DNA of 64,000 nt from Hyalangium gracile. Lineage in GTDB: Bacteria > Myxococcota > Myxococcia > Myxococcales > Myxococcaceae. Positions 49,870 to 59,391 of the stretch are shown piece by piece. The stretch covers positions 186,001 through 250,000 of the forward strand of contig NZ_JAHXBG010000015.1 of assembly GCF_020103725.1 (NCBI RefSeq), read 5' to 3'. Under the pieces are notes generated by a model, which saw only the letters and a program-made list of their open reading frames with translations, made no database searches and was not told where the DNA came from. The translations under genes and the position numbers were made by a program. Positions within the stretch are counted from its first letter, which is position 1. Each line of letters starts with the position of its first letter.

Positions 49870-50853
49870 ATGGAATTACACAGTATTGGCAGCCCCCTGC
49901 TATGGGCGGGCTTCATCGGCTTCGTGCTCGCCATGCTCGCCCTGGACCTGGGGGTGTTCCACCGCAGCGCCCACGCGGTGCGCTTCAAGGAAGCGCTCGT
50001 CTGGAGCGCCATCTGGGTGAGCCTGGCGCTGCTGTTCAACCTGGGGATCTGGTGGAAGTTCGGCGCCGAGCCGGGCGTGCAGTTCCTTACCGGCTACCTC
50101 ATCGAGAAGTCGCTCTCGATCGACAACATCTTCGTCTTCGTCATCGTCTTCTCGGCGCTGAGGATCCCCGCCATCTACCAGCACCGGGTACTCTTCTGGG
50201 GCATCCTCAGCGCGCTGGTGCTGCGCGCGATCATGATCTTCGCCGGCGTGGCGATGCTGCAGCGCTTCCACTGGCTCATCTACGTCTTCGGCGCCTTCCT
50301 CATCTTCACGGGCGTGAAGCTGTTCCTCAACCGCAACAAGGAGGATCACCCGGAGAACGGCTGGGCCATGAAGTGGGCCCGCCGCGTCATCCCCTCCACC
50401 AGTGAGTTCGACGGGCACCACTTCTTCACCAAGGAGAACGGCCGGCGGCTGGCCACCCCGCTCTTCATGGCGCTGATGCTGGTGGAGATCACCGATGTCA
50501 TCTTCGCGCTGGACTCGATCCCGGCCATCTTCGCCGTCACCCAGGATCCATTCCTCGTCTTCACCTCCAACATCTTCGCCATCCTGGGCCTGCGCTCGCT
50601 CTTCTTCCTGGTGGCGGGCATGGTGGAGAAGTTCAGCTACCTGAAGGTCGGCCTGTCCGCGGTGCTCGTGTTCGTGGGCGCGAAGATGGCGCTGGTGGAC
50701 TTCGTGAAGGTGCCGGCCGCCGTCTCGCTGGGCGTCATCGCCACCCTCATCGGCGGCTCCGTGCTGGCCTCGTTCCTCAAGGCGCGCTCCCTGGAGGCCG
50801 CCAACAAGGACCGGCAGCCGGCGCCCGGCCCCACCGTCTCGAACACGCCCTAG
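49870..50853 (+). CDS. TerC/Alx-family integral membrane protein
   Basis: 327 residues with about nine hydrophobic helices. TerC family marks are LALDLGVFHR-like AMLALDLGVFH, EKSLSIDNIFVFVIVFSAL, ITDVIFALDSIPAIFAVTQ and FAILGLRSLFFLVAGM; acidic residues in the membrane (SIDN, FALDSIP) are expected metal ligands. Alx/MeeF-like members export manganese and act with secretion-linked proteins; TerC proper is linked to tellurite resistance, but no other ter genes are here. The SD GAGGAG lies about 11 bp upstream. Its stop overlaps the convergent gene by 4 bp. Confidence 0.93.
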   Translation: MELHSIGSPLLWAGFIGFVLAMLALDLGVFHRSAHAVRFKEALVWSAIWVSLALLFNLGIWWKFGAEPGVQFLTGYLIEKSLSIDNIFVFVIVFSALRIPAIYQHRVLFWGILSALVLRAIMIFAGVAMLQRFHWLIYVFGAFLIFTGVKLFLNRNKEDHPENGWAMKWARRVIPSTSEFDGHHFFTKENGRRLATPLFMALMLVEITDVIFALDSIPAIFAVTQDPFLVFTSNIFAILGLRSLFFLVAGMVEKFSYLKVGLSAVLVFVGAKMALVDFVKVPAAVSLGVIATLIGGSVLASFLKARSLEAANKDRQPAPGPTVSNTP

Positions 50854-51179
50854 CGGGTGGTCTCCAGGAACTGGAGCCAGGACTCGACCAGCTGCTCGAA
50901 CTCATCCAGCGTCAGCTCGCGCGCGCGGCCCGGGACGGCAAGCTCGCTCTCGATGACCGCGCGCCCCCGGCTCAGCTTCACGCTCCAGGTGTCGCCATCC
51001 GCCAGCCACGAGGAGTGGCTGCCCCGGCGCAGCGCGCGGATGATGTCCAGCAGCCGACGGCAGAGGCGCGGATTGTTGCGGACCTCCTCGGACAGGTAGT
51101 TGGCGAGGATGTCGTCGGGCGGCTCCCCGAAGGCCAGCACCTGCCCGTCCTGGTCCCATGTGAACCGCAACTTGTGCAT
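50850..51179 (-). CDS. YacL-like (UPF0231) small protein
   Basis: 109 residues, soluble. MHKLRFTWDQDGQVLAFGE, then ANYLSEEVRNNPRLCRRLLD and the C-terminal LTLDEFEQLVESWLQFLE resemble the pattern of E. coli YacL, whose function is unknown. The similarity is modest and judged by eye. The second of two adjacent ATGs is taken because AGGAG is then 6 bp upstream. It converges on the TerC-family gene. Confidence 0.6.
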   Translation of the reverse strand: MHKLRFTWDQDGQVLAFGEPPDDILANYLSEEVRNNPRLCRRLLDIIRALRRGSHSSWLADGDTWSVKLSRGRAVIESELAVPGRARELTLDEFEQLVESWLQFLETTR

Positions 51180-51322
51180 CATCGACTCCTGGCCCAGCAG
51201 GCCCAGTGTCGCATGGAGATAACCCGGCCGCGGAACTCTTGCGTGGGGCCCGCGGCCAGGTGTGAGGACCAGCGAATAAGCCCACCCCGGCAACTGACCG
51301 CTTCCAGGCACCCGGAACCCGG

Positions 51323-51372
51323 AAAAAGCGAAAGGTCGTGAGCCCTGGGGAACTCATCCCGGACTCACGACC
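51323..51372 (-). terminator. rho-independent terminator of tRNA-Val
   Basis: On the minus strand GGTCGTGAG pairs with CTCACGACC around a 21-nt region that can itself pair (CCGGGATGA/TCCCCAGGG partly), followed by TTTCGCTTTTT. It begins about 10 bp after the tRNA 3' end. Confidence 0.8.
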
Positions 51373-51381
51373 TCTCGAGAG

Positions 51382-51453
51382 TGGGCGCAGCAGGGTTTGA
51401 ACCTGCGACCCCTGCCGTGTGAAGGCAGTGCTCTACCGCTGAGCTATACGCCC
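51382..51453 (-). tRNA. tRNA-Val, anticodon CAC
   Basis: 72-nt cloverleaf on the minus strand. Acceptor GGGCGTA pairs with TGCGCCC, D arm GCTCAGCGGTAGAGC, anticodon arm CTGCC-TTCACAC-GGCAG, T arm GCAGG-TTCAAAC-CCTGC. CCA is not encoded. Confidence 0.96.
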
Positions 51454-51475
51454 GTGGCGCCTTGCGACGCGGGGG

Positions 51476-51504
51476 TAAATGCCATCCGCCCCCTGACGTG
51501 TCAA
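51476..51504 (-). promoter_or_regulatory. promoter of tRNA-Val
   Basis: On the minus strand a consensus -35 TTGACA, 17 bp, then CATTTA, ending 22 bp before the mature tRNA. The -35 is perfect and the -10 weak. Confidence 0.5.
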
Positions 51505-51558
51505 CGCTATTCAACCGCGCCTCCCGCCTTTCCATTCCGGCGGGCCCCCCAGGGAGGA

Positions 51559-51837
51559 CTACTCCTCCTTGAGGGCGTCCAGCTTCTCGTCCAGCTCGCG
51601 CATGCGGCGCTTGAGGCTGGAGAGCTTCTTGCCTACGGCCTTGAAGTCGCTCTTGGGGGCGAAGTTGAGGGCGCGCATCAGCTCCTCGTGCCCCTTGTCG
51701 AGCGCCTGCTTGCCCCGCTGCACCTTCCCGATGGCGTTGGCGATCTGCATGGCGCGCTTCTCGTCCGCCATGAGCTTCTCCATCGCCTTGGCCGAGACGC
51801 CCAGGGCCTTCTTCTTCAGCTCGTCTCCAATGCCCAT
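51559..51837 (-). CDS. small helical coiled-coil protein
   Basis: 92 residues, almost fully helical and highly charged: MGIGDELKKKALGVSAKAME and, at the C-terminus, LSSLKRRMRELDEKLDALKEE with heptad spacing. No cysteine, signal or membrane segment. It is third in a unit after the Hsp70-like and SCP2-like genes, 22 bp from the latter. Function unknown. Confidence 0.7.
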   Translation of the reverse strand: MGIGDELKKKALGVSAKAMEKLMADEKRAMQIANAIGKVQRGKQALDKGHEELMRALNFAPKSDFKAVGKKLSSLKRRMRELDEKLDALKEE

Positions 51838-51859
51838 CCGAGGATGCCTCCGCGGCTCT

Positions 51860-52285
51860 TCATCGTTCGTCGATGAACTCCGTCTTCAGCTGGGCGAAGA
51901 CGCGATCCGCGATGCCTTTGTACCGCATCCGCTCGATGAGCGGCTGCAGATCGCCCTTCACGGCGATGCGGCGCTTGAGCACCGCCTCCACCGGATCCAG
52001 GGTGCCCCTGAGCAGCTCCTTCCACACCGAGTACGGGGCGCGGGCCACATAGGCGGGCTCGAACTCGTCCAGATCGTCCGGATCGTCCAGCACCCGCAGC
52101 TTCTCGAGGCGGCCGTTCTTGGGGACGATGTGGATCACGAAGGTCTTGGCCAGCTTGCCGGGCTCGGCATCCACGATGGCGCCGAAGTCACCCGTCCAGC
52201 CCTGCCCCGCCGCCACGGACTCGTGATCGGCGTTGGTGATCCGCACCGCCTCCTCGCACCACTCCTTGGATGGGAACTTGGGCAT
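51860..52285 (-). CDS. SCP2-type sterol/lipid-binding domain protein
   Basis: 141 residues. The fold is suggested by GWTGDFGAIVDAEPG, the strand IHIVPKNGRLEKLRVL, YSVWKELLRGTLDPVEAVLK and IAVKGDLQPLIERM, which match the SCP2 pattern of a lipid-binding pocket. A signal peptide is absent, so it is cytoplasmic. It is 11 bp after the Hsp70-like gene, which suggests shared expression. The ligand is not known. Confidence 0.75.
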   Translation of the reverse strand: MPKFPSKEWCEEAVRITNADHESVAAGQGWTGDFGAIVDAEPGKLAKTFVIHIVPKNGRLEKLRVLDDPDDLDEFEPAYVARAPYSVWKELLRGTLDPVEAVLKRRIAVKGDLQPLIERMRYKGIADRVFAQLKTEFIDER

Positions 52286-52296
52286 CGCGTCTCCCG

Positions 52297-53916
52297 CTAC
52301 CTCCGGCGGAACACCCGGGTGATGCTGGACAGGAGGCCGCCGCCGTCCTCGCCCTGTCGGGGCTCACGCTCGGTGGGGGGCGGCTCCTTGGGGAGCGCCT
52401 CCTCGATGGCCTTCTTGAGCGCCTCGGGCGTGTCCCGGGTGGCCAGATCCACCTTCTTCATGGTGGAGCCCTCCTCCACCATCACCTGCAGCAGGCACTC
52501 CTCCGTCAGCTTGAAGTCGATCTTCCGGCCAGCGAACGAGGCGGGCAGGCGCACCGTGCCCAGGTACTCGTTGTCGACGATGAGGTCGCTGTCGCCCTGG
52601 TAGATGTCCAGCTCGATGTGCGGCGAGCTCGCGTCCTTGGGGGCGGGCAGCCGGAAGCTCTTCACCAGGGGGATGAGCGAGTTCTTGTCGATGATGCGCT
52701 TGACGCGGTTGTTGGGCAGCCCGTAGCCGATGGGCATGGACAGCGCGTCCAGCAGCGTCACCGAGTCGATGCTGCCCAGCGAGTCACCCAGCAGCGCGGC
52801 GCCCAGGGCCACGCACTCGTCCGGGTGGACGCCCTTGCGCGGCGCCTTGCCGAAGTGCTCCTGGATCTTCTGCTGCACCAGCGGCATGCGGCTCTGGCCG
52901 CCGACGAGGATGATCTCGTCGATGTCCGAGCGCTTGATGCCCTTCTCCTCCAGCACCCGGTCGCAGATCTCGAAGGTGCGGTTGACCAGGTCGCCGGTGA
53001 GCGCGTTGAGCACGTCGCGGGTGAGCGGCATCCGCAGGTCCACCGGCTTGCCCTTGCGCTCCTCGATGAAGGGCAGATCGATGAGGACGTTGAGGCGCAG
53101 GGTGAGATCGATCTTCGCGGCCTCGGCGGCGTTCTTGAGCCGCTGCATGGCGATGGGGCTCTGCGACAGATCGATCTTGTGCTCCTCGTGGAACTTCTCC
53201 AGCAGGTAGTCCATCACCCGGTTGTCGAAGTCCACGCCGCCCAGGAAGGTGTCACCGCCGGTGGCGAGCACCTCGAAGACGTTGCCGGTGAGGTGGAGCA
53301 CGGACACGTCGAAGGTGCCGCCGCCCAGGTCATAGACGAGGATCTTCTGATCCAGGCCGCGGTTGAAGCCGTAGGCCAGCGCGGCGGCGGTGGGCTCGTT
53401 GACGATGCGCTTGACGTCGAAGCCGGCCAGGCGCCCGGCCTCCTTCACCGCGTTGCGCTGGTTGTCGTTGTAGTAGGCCGGCACGGAGATGACGGCGTCC
53501 TGGATGGGCCCGCCGAGGAACTGCTCGGCGATGGTCTTCACCTGCCCGAGGATGAGGCTGGCCACGTGCGGCAGCGAGTACGTCTTGCCACCCAGCATCA
53601 CCGCGGCGTCCCCGTCGGGGCCCTCGGTGATGTCGTAGTTGAAGTAGCTCTTGAGCTCCTCGACGACCTTGGAGTGGTACTTGCGCCCGATGAGCCGCTT
53701 GGTGCCGTAGAGCGTGTTCTTCGGGTTGGTGATCATCTGGTCCTTGGCGACGCCGCCGACCAGGAGGTCTCCCTTGCCCGAGAGGGCCACCACGGAGGGG
53801 AGGATCAGGCTGCCGCGATCGGTGGGGACGACCTTCGGGATGCGGTTGCGCACCGACGCGACCAGCGTGTTGGTCGTGCCCAGGTCAATCCCGACGATGC
53901 GAGCTTTGTCCGCCAT
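52297..53916 (-). CDS. Hsp70 (DnaK) paralogue lacking the C-terminal lid
   Basis: 539 residues. The ATPase domain is complete: [61 protein letters not shown] and [14 protein letters not shown]. The beta substrate-binding domain follows to about 490. The helical lid is missing; instead a short Pro/Glu linker leads to the basic end [12 protein letters not shown]. The standard DnaK has about 610-640 residues. No dnaJ or grpE is nearby. It is first of a three-gene unit. Confidence 0.92.
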   Translation of the reverse strand: MADKARIVGIDLGTTNTLVASVRNRIPKVVPTDRGSLILPSVVALSGKGDLLVGGVAKDQMITNPKNTLYGTKRLIGRKYHSKVVEELKSYFNYDITEGPDGDAAVMLGGKTYSLPHVASLILGQVKTIAEQFLGGPIQDAVISVPAYYNDNQRNAVKEAGRLAGFDVKRIVNEPTAAALAYGFNRGLDQKILVYDLGGGTFDVSVLHLTGNVFEVLATGGDTFLGGVDFDNRVMDYLLEKFHEEHKIDLSQSPIAMQRLKNAAEAAKIDLTLRLNVLIDLPFIEERKGKPVDLRMPLTRDVLNALTGDLVNRTFEICDRVLEEKGIKRSDIDEIILVGGQSRMPLVQQKIQEHFGKAPRKGVHPDECVALGAALLGDSLGSIDSVTLLDALSMPIGYGLPNNRVKRIIDKNSLIPLVKSFRLPAPKDASSPHIELDIYQGDSDLIVDNEYLGTVRLPASFAGRKIDFKLTEECLLQVMVEEGSTMKKVDLATRDTPEALKKAIEEALPKEPPPTEREPRQGEDGGGLLSSITRVFRRR

Positions 53917-54006
53917 GAGAATCGAGAGGCGCTGGCCACAGGAGCCGCGGCACCCTTCACCTCTGTATCACGTCGGAGTCCTGCACGCCCGTTTCTGGCC
54001 AACCGC

Positions 54007-56124
54007 CTAGTACTCGACATCGGGCTCGGGGTCCGGCGGGACAGCCGGCCCTGGCTCGGGCCGTCCCTCCAGCGCCTTGGTGCTCTCCAGGCGGGGGAGC
54101 ACCTGGGTCTCCATCGCCTCCAGGATGAGTCGGTCATACGGAGCGTCCTCGGCCACCGGCAGCTCCTCGATGAAGCGGGACTGGCGGAGGATGATCCGGG
54201 CCCCATCCTGGGGGTTGGTGGTGAGCGGATAGGTGAGCGCCAGCTCGTCCTTGGCCCGGGTGACGGCCACGTAGAAGAGGCGCCGCTCCTCCTCCTCCTC
54301 CTCGGGGTTGCGGATGGCCGTGATGAGGGGGAAGCGCCCCTCGGACAGCCAGATGACGAAGACGGCCTTCCACTCCAGCCCCTTGGCCTGGTGGACGGTG
54401 GAGAGCGTCAGGAACTCGTCCGGCTCCTCCCCGGACATGGCGTCCTCGGCGGAGAACTCGGAGACCAGCGCGATCTCCGACAGGAACCGAGGCAGATCCT
54501 CGAAGCGGCCGGCGTACTCGGCCAGCTGGCGGATGTCCTCCTCGCGGCGCTCCTCGGCGACGAACTCGGCCTTGAGGTACTCGCTGTAGCCGCCCGTCAG
54601 CACGTCCTCGATGAGCTGGCCGGGCGTGCGGGCCGCGTCTGGCCGTGTGAGCCGGCCCATCATGGCGGTGAAGCGGTTGAACCCCGCCGAGCCCTTCCGG
54701 GGCACGTGCCGGCGGACGTCCGGGTGGCCCAGCCGCTCCTGGACGGGCTGCTCCGGGGGCAGCGCCTGGAGCGCGGTCCAGAGCGACTCGGCGGTGGCCT
54801 GCCCCACCCCGGACACCAGCTTGATCACCCGCTTGAAGGCCAGCTCGTCCCCCGGGTTGTGGGCGAAGCGCAGGTGGGCCAGCACATCCTTGATGTGGGC
54901 CTGCTCGAAGAAGCGCACCCCGGAGCGGACCCGGAAGGGGATGCCCCGCTTCGTCAGCTCGAGCTGCAGCTCCATGGAGTGGCTGTGCGCCCGGTAGAGC
55001 ACCGCCATCTCCTCCAGGGGTGTCCCCTCCTCGCGCAGTTCCAGCACGCGCTGGGCGACGAACGCCGCCTGCTCGTCCACGTCCTTGGTGGGCACCAGCA
55101 CCGGCCTGGCGCCGCTGGGACGCTCCGCGGAGAGCTGCTTGGGGAACTGGCGCAGGTTGAGCGCGATGGAGGCGTTGGCCAGCTGGAGGATCTCCGGCGT
55201 GGAGCGGTAGTTGCGCGTCAGCGGGTACACGCCGCAGCCTGGGTAGCGCTTGGGGAAGTCGATGATGTTGGTGAAGTCCGCGCCCCGAAAGCTGTAGATG
55301 GACTGGCAGTCGTCGCCCACCACCGTCAGGTTCTTGCGCTCCCCCACCAGCAGATCCACCAGGTCTCCCTGGAGCCGGTTGGTGTCCTGGTACTCGTCCA
55401 CGAGCACGCACCGGAACCGGTCGACGAGCTGCGTGCGCACCGGGGCGTGCTCGGCCAGCAGCCGCTTGAGGTGCAGCAGCAGATCGTCGAAGTCCATCAG
55501 GTTCATCTGCTGCTTGCGCTGCTGGAAGCGCAGCGCCACGGCCAGCACCTCCGCCGCCAGCGGCAGGAACTGGGGCCGGTCCTGCACCAGCACCTCGGCC
55601 AGCGAGCGCTGCAGGTTGATGGCCGTGGAGACCAGATCCAGCACCACCTCCGCCCGGGGGAAGCGCCGCTCCTTGGAGATCTTCCGCTCGGCGATGCACG
55701 AGGACATCAGGTCCCGCGCGTCCTCGCGATCCAGCACCGTGAAGGACTGGGAGAAGCCCAGGTTGTGCGCGAACTGGCGCAGCAGCGCGTGCGCCGCGTG
55801 GTGGAAGGTGCCGCCGAGGATCTTCCGCACGTCCACGAAGCCGCCGGCCAGCTCCTCCACCCGCCGCGTCATCTCTCGCGCGGCCTTGTTGGTGAAGGTG
55901 AGCAGCAGGATGCCCTCCGGAGGCACCCCGCGCTCCAGCAGCCGCGCCACCCGGAACGTCAGCGTGCGCGTCTTGCCCGAGCCCGCTCCGGCGATGACGA
56001 GCGCCGGCCCGTCTCCCGCCTCCACGGCGCGCAGCTGCTCCTCGTTGAGGAGCGCCGCGTAGTCGATCCGCAGGGCGGGCTTCGCCGGAGCAGCGACCTT
56101 CAGCGTGTAGGTGCGCGTGGCCAT
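54007..56124 (-). CDS. UvrD/PcrA-type superfamily 1 helicase
   Basis: 705 residues. Motifs in order: Walker A VIAGAGSGKTRTL, LTFTNKAAREMTRRV, Walker B CVLVDEYQDTNRLQGDL, VVGDDCQSIYSFRGA, LTRNYRST, LSTVHQAKGLEWKAVFVIWL and VAVTRAKDELAL. It unwinds DNA 3' to 5' in repair or replication restart. The start MATRTYTLKVAAPAKPALRI is chosen because the frame upstream holds no helicase sequence. The C-terminal tail is short, without a clear UvrD Tudor-like end. Confidence 0.93.
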   Translation of the reverse strand: MATRTYTLKVAAPAKPALRIDYAALLNEEQLRAVEAGDGPALVIAGAGSGKTRTLTFRVARLLERGVPPEGILLLTFTNKAAREMTRRVEELAGGFVDVRKILGGTFHHAAHALLRQFAHNLGFSQSFTVLDREDARDLMSSCIAERKISKERRFPRAEVVLDLVSTAINLQRSLAEVLVQDRPQFLPLAAEVLAVALRFQQRKQQMNLMDFDDLLLHLKRLLAEHAPVRTQLVDRFRCVLVDEYQDTNRLQGDLVDLLVGERKNLTVVGDDCQSIYSFRGADFTNIIDFPKRYPGCGVYPLTRNYRSTPEILQLANASIALNLRQFPKQLSAERPSGARPVLVPTKDVDEQAAFVAQRVLELREEGTPLEEMAVLYRAHSHSMELQLELTKRGIPFRVRSGVRFFEQAHIKDVLAHLRFAHNPGDELAFKRVIKLVSGVGQATAESLWTALQALPPEQPVQERLGHPDVRRHVPRKGSAGFNRFTAMMGRLTRPDAARTPGQLIEDVLTGGYSEYLKAEFVAEERREEDIRQLAEYAGRFEDLPRFLSEIALVSEFSAEDAMSGEEPDEFLTLSTVHQAKGLEWKAVFVIWLSEGRFPLITAIRNPEEEEEERRLFYVAVTRAKDELALTYPLTTNPQDGARIILRQSRFIEELPVAEDAPYDRLILEAMETQVLPRLESTKALEGRPEPGPAVPPDPEPDVEY

Positions 56125-56174
56125 GAGCCTCCGGACTCTAACCCCCGCCCCGCGAGCAGGCAGGGAAAATCCGT

Positions 56175-57866
56175 TCAGTCCCCGCGTGCCGAGAGGGCGG
56201 CGAGCCGAGCGGCCGCCAGGGCACGGACCTCGGGCGACGGATCCCGATCCCTCGCCACCTCCAGCAGCACCGGAGCGAGCCTGGGCAGCTTCGTGCCCAC
56301 CGCTCCCAGCGCCTCCGTGCGCTCCTTCACCGCGCTGGTCAGGCGCTCGCGCACCTGCTGATCCCGGCACAGCCGCACGCCCGGGTTCTGCTGGCGCAGC
56401 AGCAGCTCCGCGTCCGCCAGCCGCGCCTCCGAGAGCTTCACCGCGTCCTGGGCCGCCCGCTCGAAGCTGTTGAGGTCCTCCGGAAACTCCGTCGCCTGCT
56501 TGCGCGCCAGCGCGATGGCCTCCGCCGCGAAGCGCGCGTTCTCCGCCGCCGCGCAGAGCTGACGCGCCGACGCCAGCGGCACCCCGCCCTCGGGGGACAC
56601 CACCTCTTCCTTCGCCACGCCGTGCGCCCACAGCGCGAGCTGCCGCGCCGCCACCGCCGAGGAGAAGAGCTGCCGGCGCTCCTGGCGGATCTTCACCCAG
56701 CGGCGGAGCACCACCGGATCCGGGTTGTTCGCGTCGAAGGCCCGCTGGTACTCGGTGGCCGCCAGCTCGAGCTGCCCCGTCAGATCCAGCAGCGCCGCGA
56801 TGGTGAGGTACACCTCCGCGCTGCTCGCACGCTCGCGCAGGCCCTCCAGCCGCGCCGCCACCTCGTACTCGGCCACGTCGCGCGGCAGGGCGCGCAGCAC
56901 CGTCTGCAGGCTCTCCAGCGCGTACTGGCGGATCAGCGGGTTGCGCGCCGTGCGGAAGGCGTTGAGCAGCGGCTCCAGCGCGCGCACCGAGACGTGCTGC
57001 CCCAGCTCCTCCGCCGCCTGCCAGCGATCCAGCGGATCCAGCGCGCCCAGCGACTGCTGCAGATCCGAGAGCTCCCTCAGGTAGAAGTTCACGTACGAGG
57101 CCTGCGCCAGCGGCTCCCGCGAGGCCAGCGCCTCACGCACCGCCCTGGCCCGAGACAGCCGCTTCGGAAAGTCCTCGAGCTGGGGCCCCAGCGGGTGCCC
57201 CTTCACCTTCGCCTCGGCCTCCTCCAGCAGCCCGGAGACGAGCAGGCCCTCCACCTCCAGATCCAACAGCCGCGCCTTGGCCTTCTCGCGGTGTTGGCCG
57301 GCCGGGAAGTCCCGCAGGTACGCGAAGAGCTTCGTCGCGCCCGAGACCCTTGCCTGCGCGAAGGCCTGATCATCCAGCCGCGCCTCCACCTCCTGCCGCC
57401 GGGGATCGTCCCCCACCTCGCGCAGGAACGCCGAGAGCCGCTTCGGATCCGCCGAGGTGCTCAGCTCCTTCTGCTCGGCCTCGGTCATCAGCCGCCGGGC
57501 CTCCTCGCGCTGCGAGCCATCCGGGTGGTCCGCCAGGAACTGCCGCCAGACGGCCACCGTGCCCGCCTCCTTCGCGGCGTTGAAGCGCAGCCCCTCCAGC
57601 AGCGAGCTCGCCGCGCGGGCCTGCGGCGCCTCCGGATAGGCCTCCAGGAAGCGCTTGTAGGCCAGCACCGTGTGGAGCTTCTGCGCCCGCGCGAACTCCA
57701 GCTCCTCGATGCGCGCCTCGGCCGGCTCGGCCATGTCGTCCTTCGGGTACTCGCGAAGGAACTCGCGGTAGGCCTCCACCGTGTCCGCGTCCTTGGCGCG
57801 CTGGTACGCCTGGGACGCACAACCCGTGAGAGACAGCAGCACCGCGAGCGCAAGAAGCCTGGGCAT
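56175..57866 (-). CDS. repeat-containing lipoprotein of unknown function
   Basis: 563 residues. Signal MPRLLALAVLLSLTGCASQA with lipobox LTGC (Cys16). Residues 20-220 hold TPR/Sel1-like helix pairs in the BamD/YfiO style: ADTVEAYREFLREYPKD and VLAYKRFLEAYPEAPQA. Residues 280-360 resemble HEAT-type repeats (VRALEPLLNAFRTARNPLI), and the end again has helical repeats (EVRALAAARLAAL). It is a scaffold-like lipoprotein; its partners are unknown. It is 50 bp after the helicase end's upstream gene boundary and divergent from the NlpC/P60 gene. Confidence 0.75.
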   Translation of the reverse strand: MPRLLALAVLLSLTGCASQAYQRAKDADTVEAYREFLREYPKDDMAEPAEARIEELEFARAQKLHTVLAYKRFLEAYPEAPQARAASSLLEGLRFNAAKEAGTVAVWRQFLADHPDGSQREEARRLMTEAEQKELSTSADPKRLSAFLREVGDDPRRQEVEARLDDQAFAQARVSGATKLFAYLRDFPAGQHREKAKARLLDLEVEGLLVSGLLEEAEAKVKGHPLGPQLEDFPKRLSRARAVREALASREPLAQASYVNFYLRELSDLQQSLGALDPLDRWQAAEELGQHVSVRALEPLLNAFRTARNPLIRQYALESLQTVLRALPRDVAEYEVAARLEGLRERASSAEVYLTIAALLDLTGQLELAATEYQRAFDANNPDPVVLRRWVKIRQERRQLFSSAVAARQLALWAHGVAKEEVVSPEGGVPLASARQLCAAAENARFAAEAIALARKQATEFPEDLNSFERAAQDAVKLSEARLADAELLLRQQNPGVRLCRDQQVRERLTSAVKERTEALGAVGTKLPRLAPVLLEVARDRDPSPEVRALAAARLAALSARGD

Positions 57867-57996
57867 CACCCCACCATTATCCCACCTGTCCAGAAACGGA
57901 AAACCCAAGCATCGACGCCCGGTTGCCTGGGTGTGTTTTTTGACGACACGGCCTCGTGGAAGGACCATGTAGCACGTGGACTTACAGGGAGGTCTC

Positions 57997-58875
57997 ATGA
58001 GGCTCTTCGCGCTGCTGGCCGGGATGGTGTGGATGACGGGGTGCGCCACGGGTGCCACCGGAGCGCCCCTGGGTGGCCAGCTGGCCTTCGAGAACCTGCG
58101 GTACCGGCCCGCCACTCCCGCCGCCATGCCGCGAGGCATTCCCGACGAGCCCGAGGAGGCTCCGCCCGCCGTCGCCGAGGCCCCGCCGCCGGCCGAGCCC
58201 CGCCCCGCCGTGGCGAAGCGGCCGACGCCCCCTCCGAGCAAGAAGGCCCCGGCCTCCCGCGAGGCGCGCACCGAGCCGAAGAAGCGCGCCCAGCCCGTGT
58301 CCCGCCCCGTCGCCAATCGGGATGGCCGCGAGCTGGTGGTGGCCACCGCCCGCGCGCTGGTGGGCCAGCCCCAGGTGAGGGTGGGAGGCCGCGCGTACCC
58401 CAGCGACTGCACCGGGCTGGTGGAGGCGGTCTACTCGCAGGCCGGCGTCCCGCTGAAGGGCACGTCCAAGCCGGGAGACAACGGCGTCACCGCCATCTAT
58501 CGGTACGCGCTGAACCACGGCCGCGTCTACAACGGCGGCCGTCCCCTGCCCGGCGATCTCGTCTTCTTCCGGGAGACGTACGATCAGAACCGCGACGGCC
58601 GGCGCAACGACGGGCTCACGCACGTGGGGCTGGTGGATCAGGTGGACGCGGACGGCACCGTCACCGTCATCCACCGCGTGAAGCGCGGCGTGGTGCGCTA
58701 CCGGATGAACCTCTCCAAGCCCGGCGTCGGCAAGGATCCAAGCACCGGCAAGGTGCTCAACGACACGCTGCGCGCCCCGGGCCAGGGCCGGTCCTTCGCC
58801 CTCACCGGACAGCTCTTCGTGGCCTACGCCAGCGTGCTGCCCTCCTCCAAGCCGGTGGTGGTGGCCCAGCGGTAG
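57997..58875 (+). CDS. NlpC/P60-family lipoprotein
   Basis: 292 residues. MRLFALLAGMVWMTGC gives a lipobox MTGC (Cys16). A Pro/Ala/Lys linker follows (about 45-115). The cysteine-peptidase-like domain has YPSDCTGLVEAVYSQAG with the catalytic Cys, and the catalytic His in DGLTHVGLVDQV; GDLVFFRETYDQNRDGRRND lies between. NlpC/P60 enzymes cut the stem peptides of peptidoglycan. The ATG with AGGGAGG 4 bp upstream is chosen. It faces the response regulator gene at its 3' end. Confidence 0.87.
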   Translation: MRLFALLAGMVWMTGCATGATGAPLGGQLAFENLRYRPATPAAMPRGIPDEPEEAPPAVAEAPPPAEPRPAVAKRPTPPPSKKAPASREARTEPKKRAQPVSRPVANRDGRELVVATARALVGQPQVRVGGRAYPSDCTGLVEAVYSQAGVPLKGTSKPGDNGVTAIYRYALNHGRVYNGGRPLPGDLVFFRETYDQNRDGRRNDGLTHVGLVDQVDADGTVTVIHRVKRGVVRYRMNLSKPGVGKDPSTGKVLNDTLRAPGQGRSFALTGQLFVAYASVLPSSKPVVVAQR

Positions 58876-58896
58876 CGGGCCTCACCCCGTCGTCGG

Positions 58897-59391
58897 CTAG
58901 GAGGCCACGCGCTCCGGCTCGTCGGTCAGCGCGACGGCCACCTGGTACACCTCGTTCTTCTTGAAGGGCTTCTTGAGCTCCGTCAGCCCGTGGGCTTGGC
59001 CGAACTCCCGGCGCATCTCCTCCAGGGAGTAGTCCGAGAAGGCCGAGCACAGGACGACGGGCAGCGAGGGCGCCACCTTGCGCAGGTGCCGCAGCGTCTC
59101 GAAGCCGTTCCAGCCCGGCGGCATGCGGTAGTCCAGGAACACCAGCGAGTAGGGCCGCCCCTCGGCCAGCGCCTGGCGCACCTTGGCGACGCCCTCCCGG
59201 CCCTGGAAGACCGAGTCCAGCTCGAAGCCTGGGTGCGTGGACTTCGTGGAGGGAGGCGCCACGCCGAACAGCGCCTCCTCCAGCCGCGCGAGATCCTCCC
59301 ACTCCTGCGCCGGGCCGGGAGTGAGGATCCGGACGAAGTCCTTGTGGATGTCCTCGGAGTCGTCGATCACCAGGATCCGGCGCTTACGCAT
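58897..59391 (-). CDS. single-domain response regulator with an insertion
   Basis: 164 residues. The receiver core is RRILVIDDSEDIHKDF (Asp10/Asp11), the phospho-acceptor Asp87 in LVFLDYRMPPG, Ser116 and Lys141. Between the first helix and second strand (about 24-60) there is an extra stretch, AQEWEDLARLEEALFGVAPP, which ordinary CheY-like domains lack. No output domain follows. Its ATG overlaps the stop of the histidine kinase by 8 bp, so the two are a pair. Confidence 0.88.
   Translation of the reverse strand: MRKRRILVIDDSEDIHKDFVRILTPGPAQEWEDLARLEEALFGVAPPSTKSTHPGFELDSVFQGREGVAKVRQALAEGRPYSLVFLDYRMPPGWNGFETLRHLRKVAPSLPVVLCSAFSDYSLEEMRREFGQAHGLTELKKPFKKNEVYQVAVALTDEPERVAS

Noticed and set aside
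52270-56361. A very long open frame on the plus strand over the Hsp70 and helicase genes
   Set aside because: It is the antisense of two well-supported genes; in GC-rich DNA stop codons are rare in such frames, and its translation is Arg/Gly/Leu-rich without motifs.
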